Numbered from the stretch's first letter, positions 1 through 10,352 are shown. The stretch: 64,000 bases of DNA from Gammaproteobacteria bacterium (GCA_030425645.1 JAUHZK010000005.1:205350-269349); one strand, 5' to 3'. The notes: a model not told the origin generated them from the sequence alone. Translations and numbers: made by a program.

Positions 1-1123
1 GAATCGTATACAGGACTTCGGCGCCGGGAATCGCTTTCGGGTTAACGGCATCATTAATTGGGTCTCGATCAACTAGCACAGTCTTGCGCAGTAACGGTTC
101 AGGCTGCGGCTCGATGTCCGCCACAAACGGCTGGCCAAAAACCAATACCCCAAAGTCTTCCGTAGTGTGGTTACGTTCGCTGTCTCGGTCCACATCTTCG
201 TCAACCGCTAAGCCCACCTGAGTCGCAGACAACGCACACTGCCGCGCCCAGCCACCGTCGCCACCGCCATGCGTAATTTTGCTAGCAAAAACCTTTGGCA
301 CGGCGCTGTAAGTGTTAAAGAAACCGGCATTTGGCCGATGGTAACAACCGTTACCCCAACCCCGCACGTTGTCGCCAGTACGGAAAGATTCGTAGGCAAC
401 ATCATCACCATTATTATCCTGAAAAACACCAGCCGAACCGTTGTCCATCACAACATAGCCCATCGTTTCAGCTGACAAGTTGAACAACAAAGGCTGGTTA
501 TTCACTTCGCTTCGCTCAATGGCTGTTTGAAAACTCGTCGCAGCAACATTCCGCGTCGTCATCGTCACCCAAACTTCCGATTGCTGGTTATTGCCCGGCG
601 CGCCAGACAGAAGTGATTCGTTGTTCAAGCTCTGCTGTAAGCCCACCAGAACCGGGTTACTTGAGAAGCTACCATTCAGATTCTGCGTTGCCCAACTCTC
701 AGCCCCACCGACACCATTACCATGCTGCAACGCAGAGGTAGTTATGGTGCCCGCTTCAATTACATCGCCATTCGGGAAGGTATGCACCCCAGGCTCAATA
801 GCCAAATAGGAAACTACAGCTCCATTGGTTTCATAGCGGCCGTTCGAACCTGCTGGCTCAACAATGGCAATTTGGAAACCCACATTGGTCACATTTTGGA
901 TGTGGACAGCGGCGGGTTCGTCGTTCGCTGCTCCTTGTGTGCCCGGAGTTAGGGATAAGACAACGGGGGTGACCCCTACTGGAAAGGGCTGTTGGAATGT
1001 TACGGTGTTATAGAAATTCCAGTTAAGCGTTACCTCGTCAACTTCAAGCTGCCATGCAAAGCTAAGCTGAGATAGGCCAGTTAGTACAACCGCCGCCAGC
1101 GCCCTTTTTACCCCCAACAACAC
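1..1123 (-). CDS. Secreted surface protein with DUF11-like module, paralogue of upstream gene (3' end outside window)
   Basis: The frame is open from a GTG at 1123 to the window edge, about 374 codons, and the stop lies outside. A TTG at 1132, overlapping the previous stop as TTGA, is an alternative start; GTG 1123 has GGA about 8 nt upstream and leaves a compact signal peptide ending LSQLSFA. The protein is a clear paralogue of the gene just upstream. Both have an early AIEPG..FPNG..EAG block, a DxDRDxxER-type motif (here DEDVDRDSERN) and, close to the window edge, the NPKAIPGAEVLYTI motif that opens a DUF11-like repeat. A cell-surface or secreted role is inferred from the signal peptide and operon context. 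Its function is unknown. Confidence 0.8.
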   Translation of the reverse strand, partial: MLLGVKRALAAVVLTGLSQLSFAWQLEVDEVTLNWNFYNTVTFQQPFPVGVTPVVLSLTPGTQGAANDEPAAVHIQNVTNVGFQIAIVEPAGSNGRYETNGAVVSYLAIEPGVHTFPNGDVIEAGTITTSALQHGNGVGGAESWATQNLNGSFSSNPVLVGLQQSLNNESLLSGAPGNNQQSEVWVTMTTRNVAATSFQTAIERSEVNNQPLLFNLSAETMGYVVMDNGSAGVFQDNNGDDVAYESFRTGDNVRGWGNGCYHRPNAGFFNTYSAVPKVFASKITHGGGDGGWARQCALSATQVGLAVDEDVDRDSERNHTTEDFGVLVFGQPFVADIEPQPEPLLRKTVLVDRDPINDAVNPKAIPGAEVLYTI

Positions 1124-1128
1124 CGGTC

Positions 1129-2610
1129 TCAATCCACTCGAATCCTGAAGTAAAGATCAAACTGCGGAGTGCCCGTATTCGAATGACTAAACTCGTTGAG
1201 AAAGTTAATTCGGTAATGCGTCACCGCATTATCGAATCCATCTGCATCGGGCGTCGGCTGATAGGCCCAATTATTGCCACCATCGTTGGAGAACTCTAAT
1301 GAGTCCAAAGTCGGTGCTAAGGGGTTGTAGTTATATACCAACCCACTCGATGGGCTGCCGTCTTGAAAGCGCACGGGCCCGCTATTAGCGCCATTAATAT
1401 CACCAACAAACAACGTCGTATTCGTCGGCACCGCATCACTTAAAACAACATCCGTGGCCGGCCCGTCGCCGTGGTTACCGGCGTTAAGTCGGTACTGCAC
1501 TACTGCTTCAGGAATCGCCTTTGGGTTACTCACGCCATTAATTGGATCCGACACCACTTGGTCAACAAGTTTCATAAAGACAATGTCAGGCTCGCCAAAC
1601 TCAGCGTTAAAAGCCCGGCTAAACGCAATCACGCCGGTCTCGTTAGACTGACCATTATTTTTAGAACGCTCATTATCTAAGTCACGGTCTTCGTCACCAC
1701 GAAGCTGTACCGAATCCCTATCCTGAGTATTCTGGCGATAACGCACCCAACCACCGTCGTTGTCACGGTGGTTATTCAGAGATGCGCCGATAATCGGCTG
1801 CGCACCGGCACCCAAATCGGTGTAGTTCACCGTAATAATATTATTAGTACCGTCCCAGCCGCCTAGGCGACCACTTCGAGCCGCTGTCACATTAACGTTA
1901 TTACCGCTGTTATCTTCAAAAGTATCAAAGGCGCCAATTTCCATCGCCAGCCATCCAAAATTTTCCGCCAAGATGACACTGCCGTTATTGGCACCGGACC
2001 TTTCTAAGGCCGCATCAAAGCCACTGGCGTTGACGTTATCTATTGCCGTTGTTAGCCAAGGCTGCGAAAAGCTAGCCGGCGGCAAACCGGTTTCATTGTT
2101 CATAGTTTGAATTTGAGCAACAACGACTGGCGTAGTCGAGAAGGCATCTGGAAAGGTAACATCTTCCCAGCCCTCTGCTGGCAACGGCGGTTGCGGAGGC
2201 AAGGTAATCAGTGGCGAATTGAAGGCTCGTTGCCGTTCTGCTGTATTAACAGAGCCAGCTTGAATACGCGTGCCGTTAGGCAACTCATAGCTACCTGGCT
2301 CAATGACAATGTAATGCGCGGTCATTGCCACGTGGGGGCCGTCATTCCCTGCTGGCTCAGCTTGCACAGCCTCAAACCCAAGCGGCGTCACAGCACGCAC
2401 ACGGATATCACTTGGATCTCCACCCTGCTCTGACGGCAACATAAACACCAACGGCGTTACATCGTAGGTTTGCTGAAAAACAACCGGAGTAAAGTTAGCC
2501 ACGTTAAACGTATTTTGAATAGTGACCGTACCTGCCTCCATTTTCCAAGCAAGTGCGGCATTGGGAAGCAGCAGCGCCACCAACCATAGGCTGCGGCCTA
2601 AGCAGCGCAT
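1129..2610 (-). CDS. Secreted DUF11-like surface protein, 493 aa
   Basis: An N-terminal signal peptide (about residues 1-21, ending NAALA) precedes two beta-rich repeats of similar layout (about residues 22-130 and 140-330). These contain AIEPG/VIEPG-like and TTPVVVAQIQTMNN segments. The acidic motif DEDRDLDNER lies near residue 300. A DUF11-like stalk module (about 365-493) begins with NPKAIPEAVVQY and ends in an FYFRIRVD-type strand. The ATG overlaps the TAA of the upstream barrel gene as TAATG, so the two are probably translationally coupled. There is no LPxTG or PEP-CTERM sorting signal, so surface attachment, if any, must use another route. The closest relative in the window is the next gene downstream. 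The first half recalls lectin-like repeats in large bacterial surface proteins, but that assignment is not secure. Confidence 0.8.
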   Translation of the reverse strand: MRCLGRSLWLVALLLPNAALAWKMEAGTVTIQNTFNVANFTPVVFQQTYDVTPLVFMLPSEQGGDPSDIRVRAVTPLGFEAVQAEPAGNDGPHVAMTAHYIVIEPGSYELPNGTRIQAGSVNTAERQRAFNSPLITLPPQPPLPAEGWEDVTFPDAFSTTPVVVAQIQTMNNETGLPPASFSQPWLTTAIDNVNASGFDAALERSGANNGSVILAENFGWLAMEIGAFDTFEDNSGNNVNVTAARSGRLGGWDGTNNIITVNYTDLGAGAQPIIGASLNNHRDNDGGWVRYRQNTQDRDSVQLRGDEDRDLDNERSKNNGQSNETGVIAFSRAFNAEFGEPDIVFMKLVDQVVSDPINGVSNPKAIPEAVVQYRLNAGNHGDGPATDVVLSDAVPTNTTLFVGDINGANSGPVRFQDGSPSSGLVYNYNPLAPTLDSLEFSNDGGNNWAYQPTPDADGFDNAVTHYRINFLNEFSHSNTGTPQFDLYFRIRVD

Positions 2611-5600
2611 TATTCGTGCTCCTTCGCCGGCAACGCGCGATGGCGCGCCAAGTTAGCGCCATTGCCCTGCTGGTCAAACTTCAAGCGGAACCGAATATAA
2701 GCACCGTTATTGGTCCACGCCGCTTCATCAAAGTCTTCGTCTTGGAAACCAGCCCAGTTATAACCCACACTAATCCATAGATTCTGCAGTGGCGACACGC
2801 CAACGTTTAGCCCGGCCGAATACTGTCGGTTTTTAGCTACCCAGTCATCATGGCTAGAAATCTGCAGTCCCCAATCCCACCACTCATTGAAGCTATGACG
2901 ATACTCAACACCTAACTGGCTATAAGCACCGCTATAAACGTCTTCATCAATGGTGTCGCGAACATATTTGGCACCAATAAAGAATGACCATTGATCGCGT
3001 TCGGTAAACAGCCAATTAGCGTTAAATTGGTTCACTAAACGAGTGCTGCGGAAATCACCGCCAGTATCGCTACGTTCATCTTCGGCGATTACATCAAAAC
3101 GATTTAAGAAGAACCATTTCGCTTCCACCGGACGCCAGACTAAGCCAAAGCGAGCTTCAACTGTTGATTTGCGGCTAGTGGCCGTCTCGTCTTGCAACCA
3201 ACGCAGGGCAAAGTCGATACCCTTACCTTCCAAGTTCTGGCGACGCCATGAGGTAATAATGCCGTCGCGCTCAGAGCTGTCGCTACGGTGCGCTTCATAG
3301 CGAAGATCCCAGTGCCATAAATCACCCTTACGACCTATGGTAGCGTGGCCTGACTTAAAGTCATCAGCACTACCGTTCGCCAATGGCGTGTCACCATTCA
3401 ATGCCGTTACGCCGCTATCACGCAAGGTGGTGGATTGATCAAAACCAAGGCTTGCCCACCAGCCGTCACGCATCGCCAACTGTTGCGTCAAGCCATTACC
3501 GGTATAGAGGCGCTGGCCATCACCTTGGTCGTCATGTGCGATATAGCTTTGCAAACTCGCGCCTTGCCACAGTTCAGACTGCAACCCTAGACGAGTACTA
3601 CGCGTGTCACGTTCGGCGCCTTCGGTATATTCTTGTTTAAGGAATAGCAAGGTAGAAGGCGCGACCCGCACATCCAAGCCCAAAACCACTCGCTCAGGAA
3701 AATCCGCGGCCGCATTTTTATCTGACAAAGCTGCCTCATAACGGGCGGAGAGACCAATAAAGTTATTAAAGAAGCTCTGGCGTAGATCCAATATCGCTTG
3801 CTGGCTTTCCGATGTAACACCGGCGGCGGTTTCATCTTCAGCGTGACGGAAACCAAGCTCAACATGACCCGTAGCATTCTGGGCACGTACAGACAGCTGC
3901 GCGAAGCGACGCTTGTTGCCAACGGTCAGGTTTTCTTCATCAGCCACATCTGCGGTCAGGCTAACGTGCTGGGTCAACTTAACCTCACCTTGCACACCAA
4001 TCTTACGAGTCGCATTTTCGCTGGCAGAAACGCTGCCCAAACCATAACCGGCCTCGACTTCACGGAAGTAAATACTGCCATTCACGCGGCCGCCGCGATG
4101 CGAAAGCTCAATCACTTTACCGGCAGCCTTGGTCGTTAGGCCTGCTAGATCGCGGGTAGTTTCACCGTATTCGACCCGCAGTTCGCCGTGCTTACCAAAT
4201 CGTAGACGGCCATCTGCTGCCACCACGCTGCGCTCAGCTAGATTGTCATCTTCACTAAGATAGCTAACACCCAGCATTAGGCGCTGACTAGCATTGTGTA
4301 GGGCAACCCGTCCGCCCGCTGTGGTGGTTTTCTGGCCGCCGCCATCTACTTCATAGTTAGCAACAATATATATAGGGTTAAATTCAGCATCGCGCACCGG
4401 CACCGGCTCACGGAAGAAGATAGTGCCGTCGTTATAGTTAATCTGATAGTCGTAATAGCGACGCAAGTTACGCGTGCTTAACACTTCATGGCTACGCAGG
4501 CGATGGCGAGTTTCAATGGTCAGCTGTTCGGTATTTAACGCTGGAACATTACTTAGGCGGTAATAGCCAGAGGTGCCGTCACCGGGGATTTCATCACGCG
4601 AGAAACCGGTCTCGGTTTCTGCCGCAAACAAGTTGTAGCTGACATAACGCCCGCGCAACTCACTCTGCAAACCAGTTAAGGAGCGCTGATAGCTGGCTAG
4701 TTCAACCACATCTAGGCCGGTCTCAATATCGCCATAGGTAGCGTGGAAGGCCCCGCGCTCTAGACGCACATAAATTTGCTCTTGGCTGGCGCCTTCTTGG
4801 CCACTAAAGGACTGATCACCATATAAGGTATACCAGCTATCTGGATCAATATCGCCACCATGGCCAAACTGCGTCGCTTCGCCTTTATTGTCGTCATAGC
4901 GCATGGTTAACAAGGCGCTACCTAAAACACGCCCTTTAGCGAAGAAAGCAATCCGGCCATCGGTGTAAACCTCATTGCCATCGGCCGCTTGCACGCTGCC
5001 TGCTGGAGCTTGTTGCGACAGGCTGCCTTCAGCCAGACCCACCAAAATCCAATCTCTAGGCTGCTCAGTTACCCAAGTACTTACTTGGCTGCGACGGCCT
5101 TCGGCAAACCGGAACTCAAGGTCAACCCGGCCAGCACTGGCTGCCGGCGACAAGCGAATAAAGGCGGTGCCGTCATCATCGGCAACCACATAGCGATAAC
5201 GAGCTGGGCGGGCGTTACGGTCGCCCTGAATCGTATTGTCGAGAGCAGCTTCAAGACTTTCCTGCCCGCTACTAATATTGAACTCACCATTCATGCCACG
5301 GGCAATTGGCGCGCCACTAATGTCGGTTAAGCGCACCGCTATCACTGCTGGCTGCTGACCATCTATTAATAAACGTGAACGGTTTTCTAGCAGCTCAGCC
5401 AGCACCGGCGTGGTACTACGACGTACTACCCGACTAATACTGTCAGTAATATTGCCTTCGTTATCGAGCAAGTGAACGACCAACTCACTGTCGCCAGCCG
5501 GTAGATCCACACCCTTCCAGGTACTTAACGCAACTTTGCGGTCACGGCTACGGGTACGGCCTTCGTAGTTCAGCGCACTCACGCCACGGCCATTAATTTC

Positions 5601-8420
5601 TACTTGAATACGTTGGTTATTGGCGTGTTTCACCACAATTGGTGTACTAATGCCAGCCGGGTTATAACCCTCGGTTGGTAGGACGATCTCAGTCTCAGCG
5701 TTCTGTGTCGCCAACCATTGCGCATCAAAGTCCGCTAGTTGCGGCTGTTCAACTAACGTCGGCTGCCAAAGTACGGGAGCAACCCAACCCTGACCTTCAA
5801 TAGCTACTGTCTGATAACCACTATCTGCCTGCATCAATTGTAGAGACTGGCCATTACTAACAGCAGCCGCATACACCTGCACTTCAACACGGCGGTTTTT
5901 AGCTTTACCTTCAGGCGTTAAGTTGCTGGCAATCTGCTCATACGGGCCAACGCCTTCAACCTCAATCCGGTCTGGATTAATGGCCAAAGTTTGCGCTAAG
6001 AAATCAGCAACTGAGCGCGCCCGCGCGTAACCGAGCTCGACATTGTTCTTATAGAGCTTTTGATTACGTTTAGAAATCATGTCGCTGTCGGTATGGCCGC
6101 GTACTTTCACAGTCAACACAGGGCGGTTAACTAAACGCGCCGCCAAAGCACGCAGCGCCTCGCGGTCAACGTCCTTAAGTGTTGTACTGAGGACATCGAA
6201 CTGCGGCCGGTAAACATAAGTTTCAGGCTCACCTAATGTTTCACTACAGGCGACCGTGTTAGTGGCCACCGGCGTGCGGTTACGCTTACGTGCTTCGGTA
6301 CCAAAGGTCGCCATCGCGCGAGCCTCTAGCGTACCAGCCTGGCAAGCGCCAACACCAAGCGTGGCGGCAAGATTTAGTTCGCTGGTGAAATCAAGGCCAT
6401 TTTTAGGCAGCTTCACATTCACCACGCCATCACGGTGACGAACCCGTACCGGCTGGCCATCTAGTGTTGCGCTACCAACGGTCGGTGTAACACCCTCGGG
6501 CAGCATTAACGTTAGCGTGCTGTCTTTAACCGCTATGTCACCAACATTAAACTGCAGCTGATAGTTCAAGCCGTCTTGGTCCAATTGGCTTTGCAAACGA
6601 ACGCCGGCAGTCGAGGTACGCGGCTGTTTTTCTTTGACGTAAAAATCTGCGCGCCAAAGTGAACCTTGGCTAGCATCTACAAAACGAGAAAACGGTGTAC
6701 CGGCATAGCGCGTGTCGTCATAGCAAAGCTGTGCTTCGTATTGTGGCGGCAGTGTCGCCTGATCTACCTGTACCACATGGGTGCGTGCACTCAGGCCTTC
6801 AAAGTGATACTTACCCTCGTCGTCGGTCACCGCAAAGCGGCCATTCTCTAGATAAACTCTTACTCCCACGACTGGGCGCGCCGGACGGTCTTCGTCAGAA
6901 CAATCAGTTTCCATTACGCGGCCCACCAAGGTCATGGTGCCTTGCTGGAATGCGCTTTCAATTTCAACTTCAGCTTCGGCTGCGTTTGAGACAAAACCGC
7001 CGTCGGCCGTCGCCAGCGCGCGGTTCACAGCGCTTCCGACTGTGGCGCCGGCACTAATTCTGACGACATAAGACAAGCTACGAGAGGTACCGGTGGTCAA
7101 ATCACCCACCTCAAAGGTCAGGTCGCGGCCATTCGGGCCAATCACCGGATCTAGGGCTTTAACGCCATCAAGACGCGTACTGCCAGCTTGATAACGCAAA
7201 CCAAGCGGCAAACGGTCACCAATATGCGTGTTGATCGCATCATTGGTGGTGCTGAGATTAGCTAGATTTAAGCTATAACGTAGGAAGTCACCTTGCTGCA
7301 CCACTTGGCGCTGTGCGGTTTTCTCAAGCACTAAGTCTTGCAACAACGGATCAATAGGCAAATCTACCCGCACTGGCGGACCTTGTGGCACCAAGAAGTT
7401 TTCGCCGTAAGAACCCACAATAATAGTGTATGGGTCTCCCGTAGACGGATCATTCGGCAAATTGGCAGCGGCCACGGTAGAAGGGAAGACATAGCTCACC
7501 GGTGGCGTAATCTGCAGCCGATATTCGCCTTCATTAACCAATGGGAAGCGGTATTCACCAGGCGCAAAACCGAGCGCGGCATCACCGGTTGTGACCGTGC
7601 TGGGATAAAGCGTCGTGCCGTCGTCATCAAACACAGTGGCCGGTTGGCCGGTGCTGACATCTATCAGGGTCACGGTAACGCCGTCCTGCGGCTCGCCGGT
7701 GCTGCTGTCAAAGACAATGCCGTAAGGATCGATAAGCGCCGAGGCCTCTTTCACTTCGGTACTGTCAAAGCGATCGGTGTATTCGAGCTCGATCTGGCTA
7801 TTGCGTTCTACATTTAATACACAGTTGTTTTGAACAACAGCGTTGTCATCCGTTTGGATATAACCAGCGAACACACCCGTGTCCTCGCCAGTTTCATAAA
7901 TTCGTAAAGTCTCCTCATCACCATTGTCGGTAGTGAGTACGACTAAAACACTTTCGATGGCTTCGTCATCTAAATTCTGATCTCCATCAGCAACCTGCAT
8001 AAACACAGGGTCGCCCTGCAAATACGCAGCAGCGGAATCTAGATTCTCATTGCCATTTAAAGTTTGCCCGTCGGCGGTTTGTGGATCGGGTAACGCCGCT
8101 GCATTACATTGGGAGTTTTGAATATCCCCCGGTTGGGCATTATTGCCGGCAGTATTCGCAATTCGTAAGAACTCAATCTCTGCTGACGTTTGGAAAATAG
8201 TGGTAGTGGTTTCTATTTCATTAGAATCAGTATCGCGTGCTTCTCCCGCTTGTAGCCAACTGGCACTAGCCGTGTTGGCAATCACGGTCCCCGGCGTAGT
8301 TACCGGCGCAGACACAGCCACACTCACGCCGGCAATCACCAGCAATAAGCACAACGCAGCCTTAACGCCCATCAACATAGACGTCTTTAGCTTAGGTAGC
8401 TGTGGCACTGTTCTAATCAC
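2610..8420 (-). CDS. Giant outer-membrane/surface protein: DUF11-like, OmpA-like and C-terminal beta-barrel, 1936 aa
   Basis: An N-terminal signal segment ends near residue 38 (VAVSA). The domains in order are: a long beta-rich region with an Ig-like segment (about 60-340); a DUF11-like module beginning LVLEKTAQ (about 365-490); a carboxypeptidase-regulatory-like insert with VTDDEGKYHFEGL (about 515-545); an OmpA-like peptidoglycan-binding domain (about 735-850) with GHTDSD and the NRRVE tail; further Ig-like repeats; and from about residue 1155 to the end a region rich in alternating aromatic strands that fits a large outer-membrane beta-barrel. It is the central gene of the operon, flanked by secreted DUF11-like proteins. 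Family knowledge supports the OmpA-like domain as a cell-wall anchor. The barrel and a display or export role are inferred. Confidence 0.8.
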   Translation of the reverse strand: MIRTVPQLPKLKTSMLMGVKAALCLLLVIAGVSVAVSAPVTTPGTVIANTASASWLQAGEARDTDSNEIETTTTIFQTSAEIEFLRIANTAGNNAQPGDIQNSQCNAAALPDPQTADGQTLNGNENLDSAAAYLQGDPVFMQVADGDQNLDDEAIESVLVVLTTDNGDEETLRIYETGEDTGVFAGYIQTDDNAVVQNNCVLNVERNSQIELEYTDRFDSTEVKEASALIDPYGIVFDSSTGEPQDGVTVTLIDVSTGQPATVFDDDGTTLYPSTVTTGDAALGFAPGEYRFPLVNEGEYRLQITPPVSYVFPSTVAAANLPNDPSTGDPYTIIVGSYGENFLVPQGPPVRVDLPIDPLLQDLVLEKTAQRQVVQQGDFLRYSLNLANLSTTNDAINTHIGDRLPLGLRYQAGSTRLDGVKALDPVIGPNGRDLTFEVGDLTTGTSRSLSYVVRISAGATVGSAVNRALATADGGFVSNAAEAEVEIESAFQQGTMTLVGRVMETDCSDEDRPARPVVGVRVYLENGRFAVTDDEGKYHFEGLSARTHVVQVDQATLPPQYEAQLCYDDTRYAGTPFSRFVDASQGSLWRADFYVKEKQPRTSTAGVRLQSQLDQDGLNYQLQFNVGDIAVKDSTLTLMLPEGVTPTVGSATLDGQPVRVRHRDGVVNVKLPKNGLDFTSELNLAATLGVGACQAGTLEARAMATFGTEARKRNRTPVATNTVACSETLGEPETYVYRPQFDVLSTTLKDVDREALRALAARLVNRPVLTVKVRGHTDSDMISKRNQKLYKNNVELGYARARSVADFLAQTLAINPDRIEVEGVGPYEQIASNLTPEGKAKNRRVEVQVYAAAVSNGQSLQLMQADSGYQTVAIEGQGWVAPVLWQPTLVEQPQLADFDAQWLATQNAETEIVLPTEGYNPAGISTPIVVKHANNQRIQVEINGRGVSALNYEGRTRSRDRKVALSTWKGVDLPAGDSELVVHLLDNEGNITDSISRVVRRSTTPVLAELLENRSRLLIDGQQPAVIAVRLTDISGAPIARGMNGEFNISSGQESLEAALDNTIQGDRNARPARYRYVVADDDGTAFIRLSPAASAGRVDLEFRFAEGRRSQVSTWVTEQPRDWILVGLAEGSLSQQAPAGSVQAADGNEVYTDGRIAFFAKGRVLGSALLTMRYDDNKGEATQFGHGGDIDPDSWYTLYGDQSFSGQEGASQEQIYVRLERGAFHATYGDIETGLDVVELASYQRSLTGLQSELRGRYVSYNLFAAETETGFSRDEIPGDGTSGYYRLSNVPALNTEQLTIETRHRLRSHEVLSTRNLRRYYDYQINYNDGTIFFREPVPVRDAEFNPIYIVANYEVDGGGQKTTTAGGRVALHNASQRLMLGVSYLSEDDNLAERSVVAADGRLRFGKHGELRVEYGETTRDLAGLTTKAAGKVIELSHRGGRVNGSIYFREVEAGYGLGSVSASENATRKIGVQGEVKLTQHVSLTADVADEENLTVGNKRRFAQLSVRAQNATGHVELGFRHAEDETAAGVTSESQQAILDLRQSFFNNFIGLSARYEAALSDKNAAADFPERVVLGLDVRVAPSTLLFLKQEYTEGAERDTRSTRLGLQSELWQGASLQSYIAHDDQGDGQRLYTGNGLTQQLAMRDGWWASLGFDQSTTLRDSGVTALNGDTPLANGSADDFKSGHATIGRKGDLWHWDLRYEAHRSDSSERDGIITSWRRQNLEGKGIDFALRWLQDETATSRKSTVEARFGLVWRPVEAKWFFLNRFDVIAEDERSDTGGDFRSTRLVNQFNANWLFTERDQWSFFIGAKYVRDTIDEDVYSGAYSQLGVEYRHSFNEWWDWGLQISSHDDWVAKNRQYSAGLNVGVSPLQNLWISVGYNWAGFQDEDFDEAAWTNNGAYIRFRLKFDQQGNGANLARHRALPAKEHE

Positions 8421-8442
8421 AACATGCTCTTAGACACCAAGA

Positions 8443-8468
8443 CCCAAGGCCTATTACTAGACCTTGGG
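8443..8468 (-). other. Intercistronic stem-loop
   Basis: An 11-bp stem with one mismatch (CCCAAGGCCTA against TAGACCTTGGG) and a 4-nt loop lies between the 437-aa secreted protein gene and the giant barrel gene. No T-tract follows on the minus strand, so it does not look like a full terminator. Such hairpins often protect the upstream part of an mRNA, which would let the small secreted proteins be made in excess of the barrel protein. That role is inference. Confidence 0.45.
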
Positions 8469-8491
8469 CTTGGCTGTCAGAGGTTTGGCAG

Positions 8492-9805
8492 TTACTTAAT
8501 CGTTACGAAGAACGTAATTACGATTACATCGTCGCCATCTGCCGCATCTTTCTCGGCAATGGTAATGCCGGAAAGCGACAGGTCTGTTGCGCTTGAACCG
8601 TCCGTAGGGATTGGATCAACAGCCGCTTCATCACCATCTTCAACCACTACCGAAGTTGGCGGACCAACCACTAACAAGGTATCGGTATCAACGGTGTCCG
8701 CAATCGAGGCACCGGTTACTTCGGTATTACCGTTGTTTTGAATGGTCAGGGTGTAGCGAACATAGGCGCCAGGAATGGCTTTCGGATTAGTACCGACACC
8801 ACATAGTGTATCGACATCAGCGGTTGAGTCGGTCGGCTCGGTCGCTACAGAACAACTGAAAGCATCCCATACGGTTTCAGACTCTTTCGTTACCACTAGC
8901 TCAGGCTGCTCAATGATATAGCCACTGGTAGCGGCAAACTGGCCATTACTAGCTACATCGGTGCCAGCACCATCGCCATCAAAACGGCCTGAACCGTTAG
9001 CGACAAAGTTATGGGTAACCGCTGCACGAGCGGCAATTGTGCTACCTGCGTTGCCTTCAACATCGTCTTCAGCAAACACATCCTGCACTGCATCCGGATC
9101 ATCAGCCACAGAAGCTGCGGTGCCACCAGGTGCCGCATTGCCGCTGCTATCTTGCGCGATCAGCGCGCCTGGTGTGGCCGCGCCACCTGAACCATCATCA
9201 TCTTCCGCGACTTGCGCCACTAGAGTTACTAGCGCAATGTCACCTGAACCAACACCACCATTAGCAACGGTTATTCCGTCGTCTGGAATGTCTGAAGTGA
9301 TGGTAATGGTCACCATCGCGTCAGGTGCTAGGTTATCGACATAGTCTTGTGTAGAACCGCCAACAGCAATAGACATAGTCGCAGTCGTTACATCAAAACT
9401 ATCAGTGGCCGCATAAGGATCAGTCATTGAACCGCTTGCACGGTTTAGAGCCGCCAAGGCGAAATCCAATGTGTCGTTAGAAGTGTTTTTCAAGGTAAAG
9501 GTGGTGACCTGCGCGGTATCGCCTTCCAACACTGATACCAGCGTGGTGTCAGTGGTAACAACTTCAAAGTCGAGCTTACGATCAACAACGAAGTCAGTCG
9601 ACTCACCGTTAGATGCACCAACGGTGCTGTTGCCAGTTGGGGAACTTTCCAATACCAAATCTGGACCAGTCGGTTCTGCTTTAAAGGTCAACGTGGCAAG
9701 GTTTTCCACATCGGTTCCCGCGGCGGTACCCGCAGCGAGGGCGCTACCAGCGAAGCCGCCGGTCAAGACTAGCCCAAGGGCTATTTTCTTAAAGTTAAGT
9801 TTCAT
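8492..9805 (-). CDS. Secreted DUF11-like repeat protein, 437 aa
   Basis: It has a clear Sec signal peptide (MKLNFKKIALGLVLTGGFAG, cleavage near SALA-AG) with a GAGGAATAGAGAA-type ribosome site just upstream. The mature protein is very acidic, rich in Thr, Asp, Val and Gly, and has the T.VENLATLTF opening seen in DUF11-type surface proteins. A C-terminal DUF11-like repeat (about 330-437) starts at NPKAIPGAYVRYTL and continues with NNGNTEVTGASIADTVD. The same NPKAIPG motif occurs in both tandem paralogues downstream, so a conserved module is shared within the operon. It probably forms part of an extracellular or outer-surface layer. No enzymatic motif is visible. Confidence 0.8.
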   Translation of the reverse strand: MKLNFKKIALGLVLTGGFAGSALAAGTAAGTDVENLATLTFKAEPTGPDLVLESSPTGNSTVGASNGESTDFVVDRKLDFEVVTTDTTLVSVLEGDTAQVTTFTLKNTSNDTLDFALAALNRASGSMTDPYAATDSFDVTTATMSIAVGGSTQDYVDNLAPDAMVTITITSDIPDDGITVANGGVGSGDIALVTLVAQVAEDDDGSGGAATPGALIAQDSSGNAAPGGTAASVADDPDAVQDVFAEDDVEGNAGSTIAARAAVTHNFVANGSGRFDGDGAGTDVASNGQFAATSGYIIEQPELVVTKESETVWDAFSCSVATEPTDSTADVDTLCGVGTNPKAIPGAYVRYTLTIQNNGNTEVTGASIADTVDTDTLLVVGPPTSVVVEDGDEAAVDPIPTDGSSATDLSLSGITIAEKDAADGDDVIVITFFVTIK

Positions 9806-9852
9806 TTCTCTATTCCTCTGACATGAGAATTACTTAAGGTTTTGCTATCAAG

Positions 9853-10341
9853 TTATTGCACGACCGCGCGATAGCTCACGGTGCCGGTTTTACCCGGCTG
9901 CAATGCGTAGTTCACTGTCCAACGCACATGGCTAACGTCTTTAAACGTCGCCGCACGCTGTTCGCCATTGGCAAGGGTTACGTCTAAATCAATTAGATTG
10001 CCGTAACGCTTGCCGCCGTCGACAGACACTGAAATTTGGGTTCCGGCTCCAAACGCAGAGCCTTGGCGATACCAGGTATGCTCTGGAATCGGGTTGTTAA
10101 TGACCAAGTCACGGGCTTCACTGTCGCCCTCGTTGGAAAAGCTGAGGATGTAAACCACTTCCTCACCCGGTAATACTTTTTCGGCTGGCACCAGTTTTGT
10201 GGCCGATTTACCGTCTTCAGTCACGGTTACTTCTTGGAAAACCTCAGATTTAAAAACCACTTTGTCTTCCGCTAGGGCCGCCAACGGCAGCATGGCTACA
10301 GAAAACAACATTGCTTTGATCGAAGCGTTCATCTTTTTCAT
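9853..10341 (-). CDS. Small periplasmic/secreted DUF11-like protein, 162 aa
   Basis: The start was placed at the ATG at 10341 because GAGG lies about 9 nt upstream; a GTG at 10356 in the same frame is the longer option. A signal peptide (MKKMNASIKAMLFSVAMLP, cleavage near ALA-ED) precedes one DUF11-like domain with the typical PGEEVVYILSFSNEGDSEA opening and a C-terminal GTVSYRAVVQ strand. It sits between the interrupted first gene of the operon and the 437-aa secreted protein, all on the same strand. It is probably a small component of the same surface structure. Confidence 0.75.
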   Translation of the reverse strand: MKKMNASIKAMLFSVAMLPLAALAEDKVVFKSEVFQEVTVTEDGKSATKLVPAEKVLPGEEVVYILSFSNEGDSEARDLVINNPIPEHTWYRQGSAFGAGTQISVSVDGGKRYGNLIDLDVTLANGEQRAATFKDVSHVRWTVNYALQPGKTGTVSYRAVVQ

Positions 10342-10352
10342 CTCTAATTTCC

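Noticed and set aside
8443..8468. Rho-independent terminator inside the surface operon
   Set aside because: No T-tract follows the stem on the minus strand, so it was kept only as a stem-loop.
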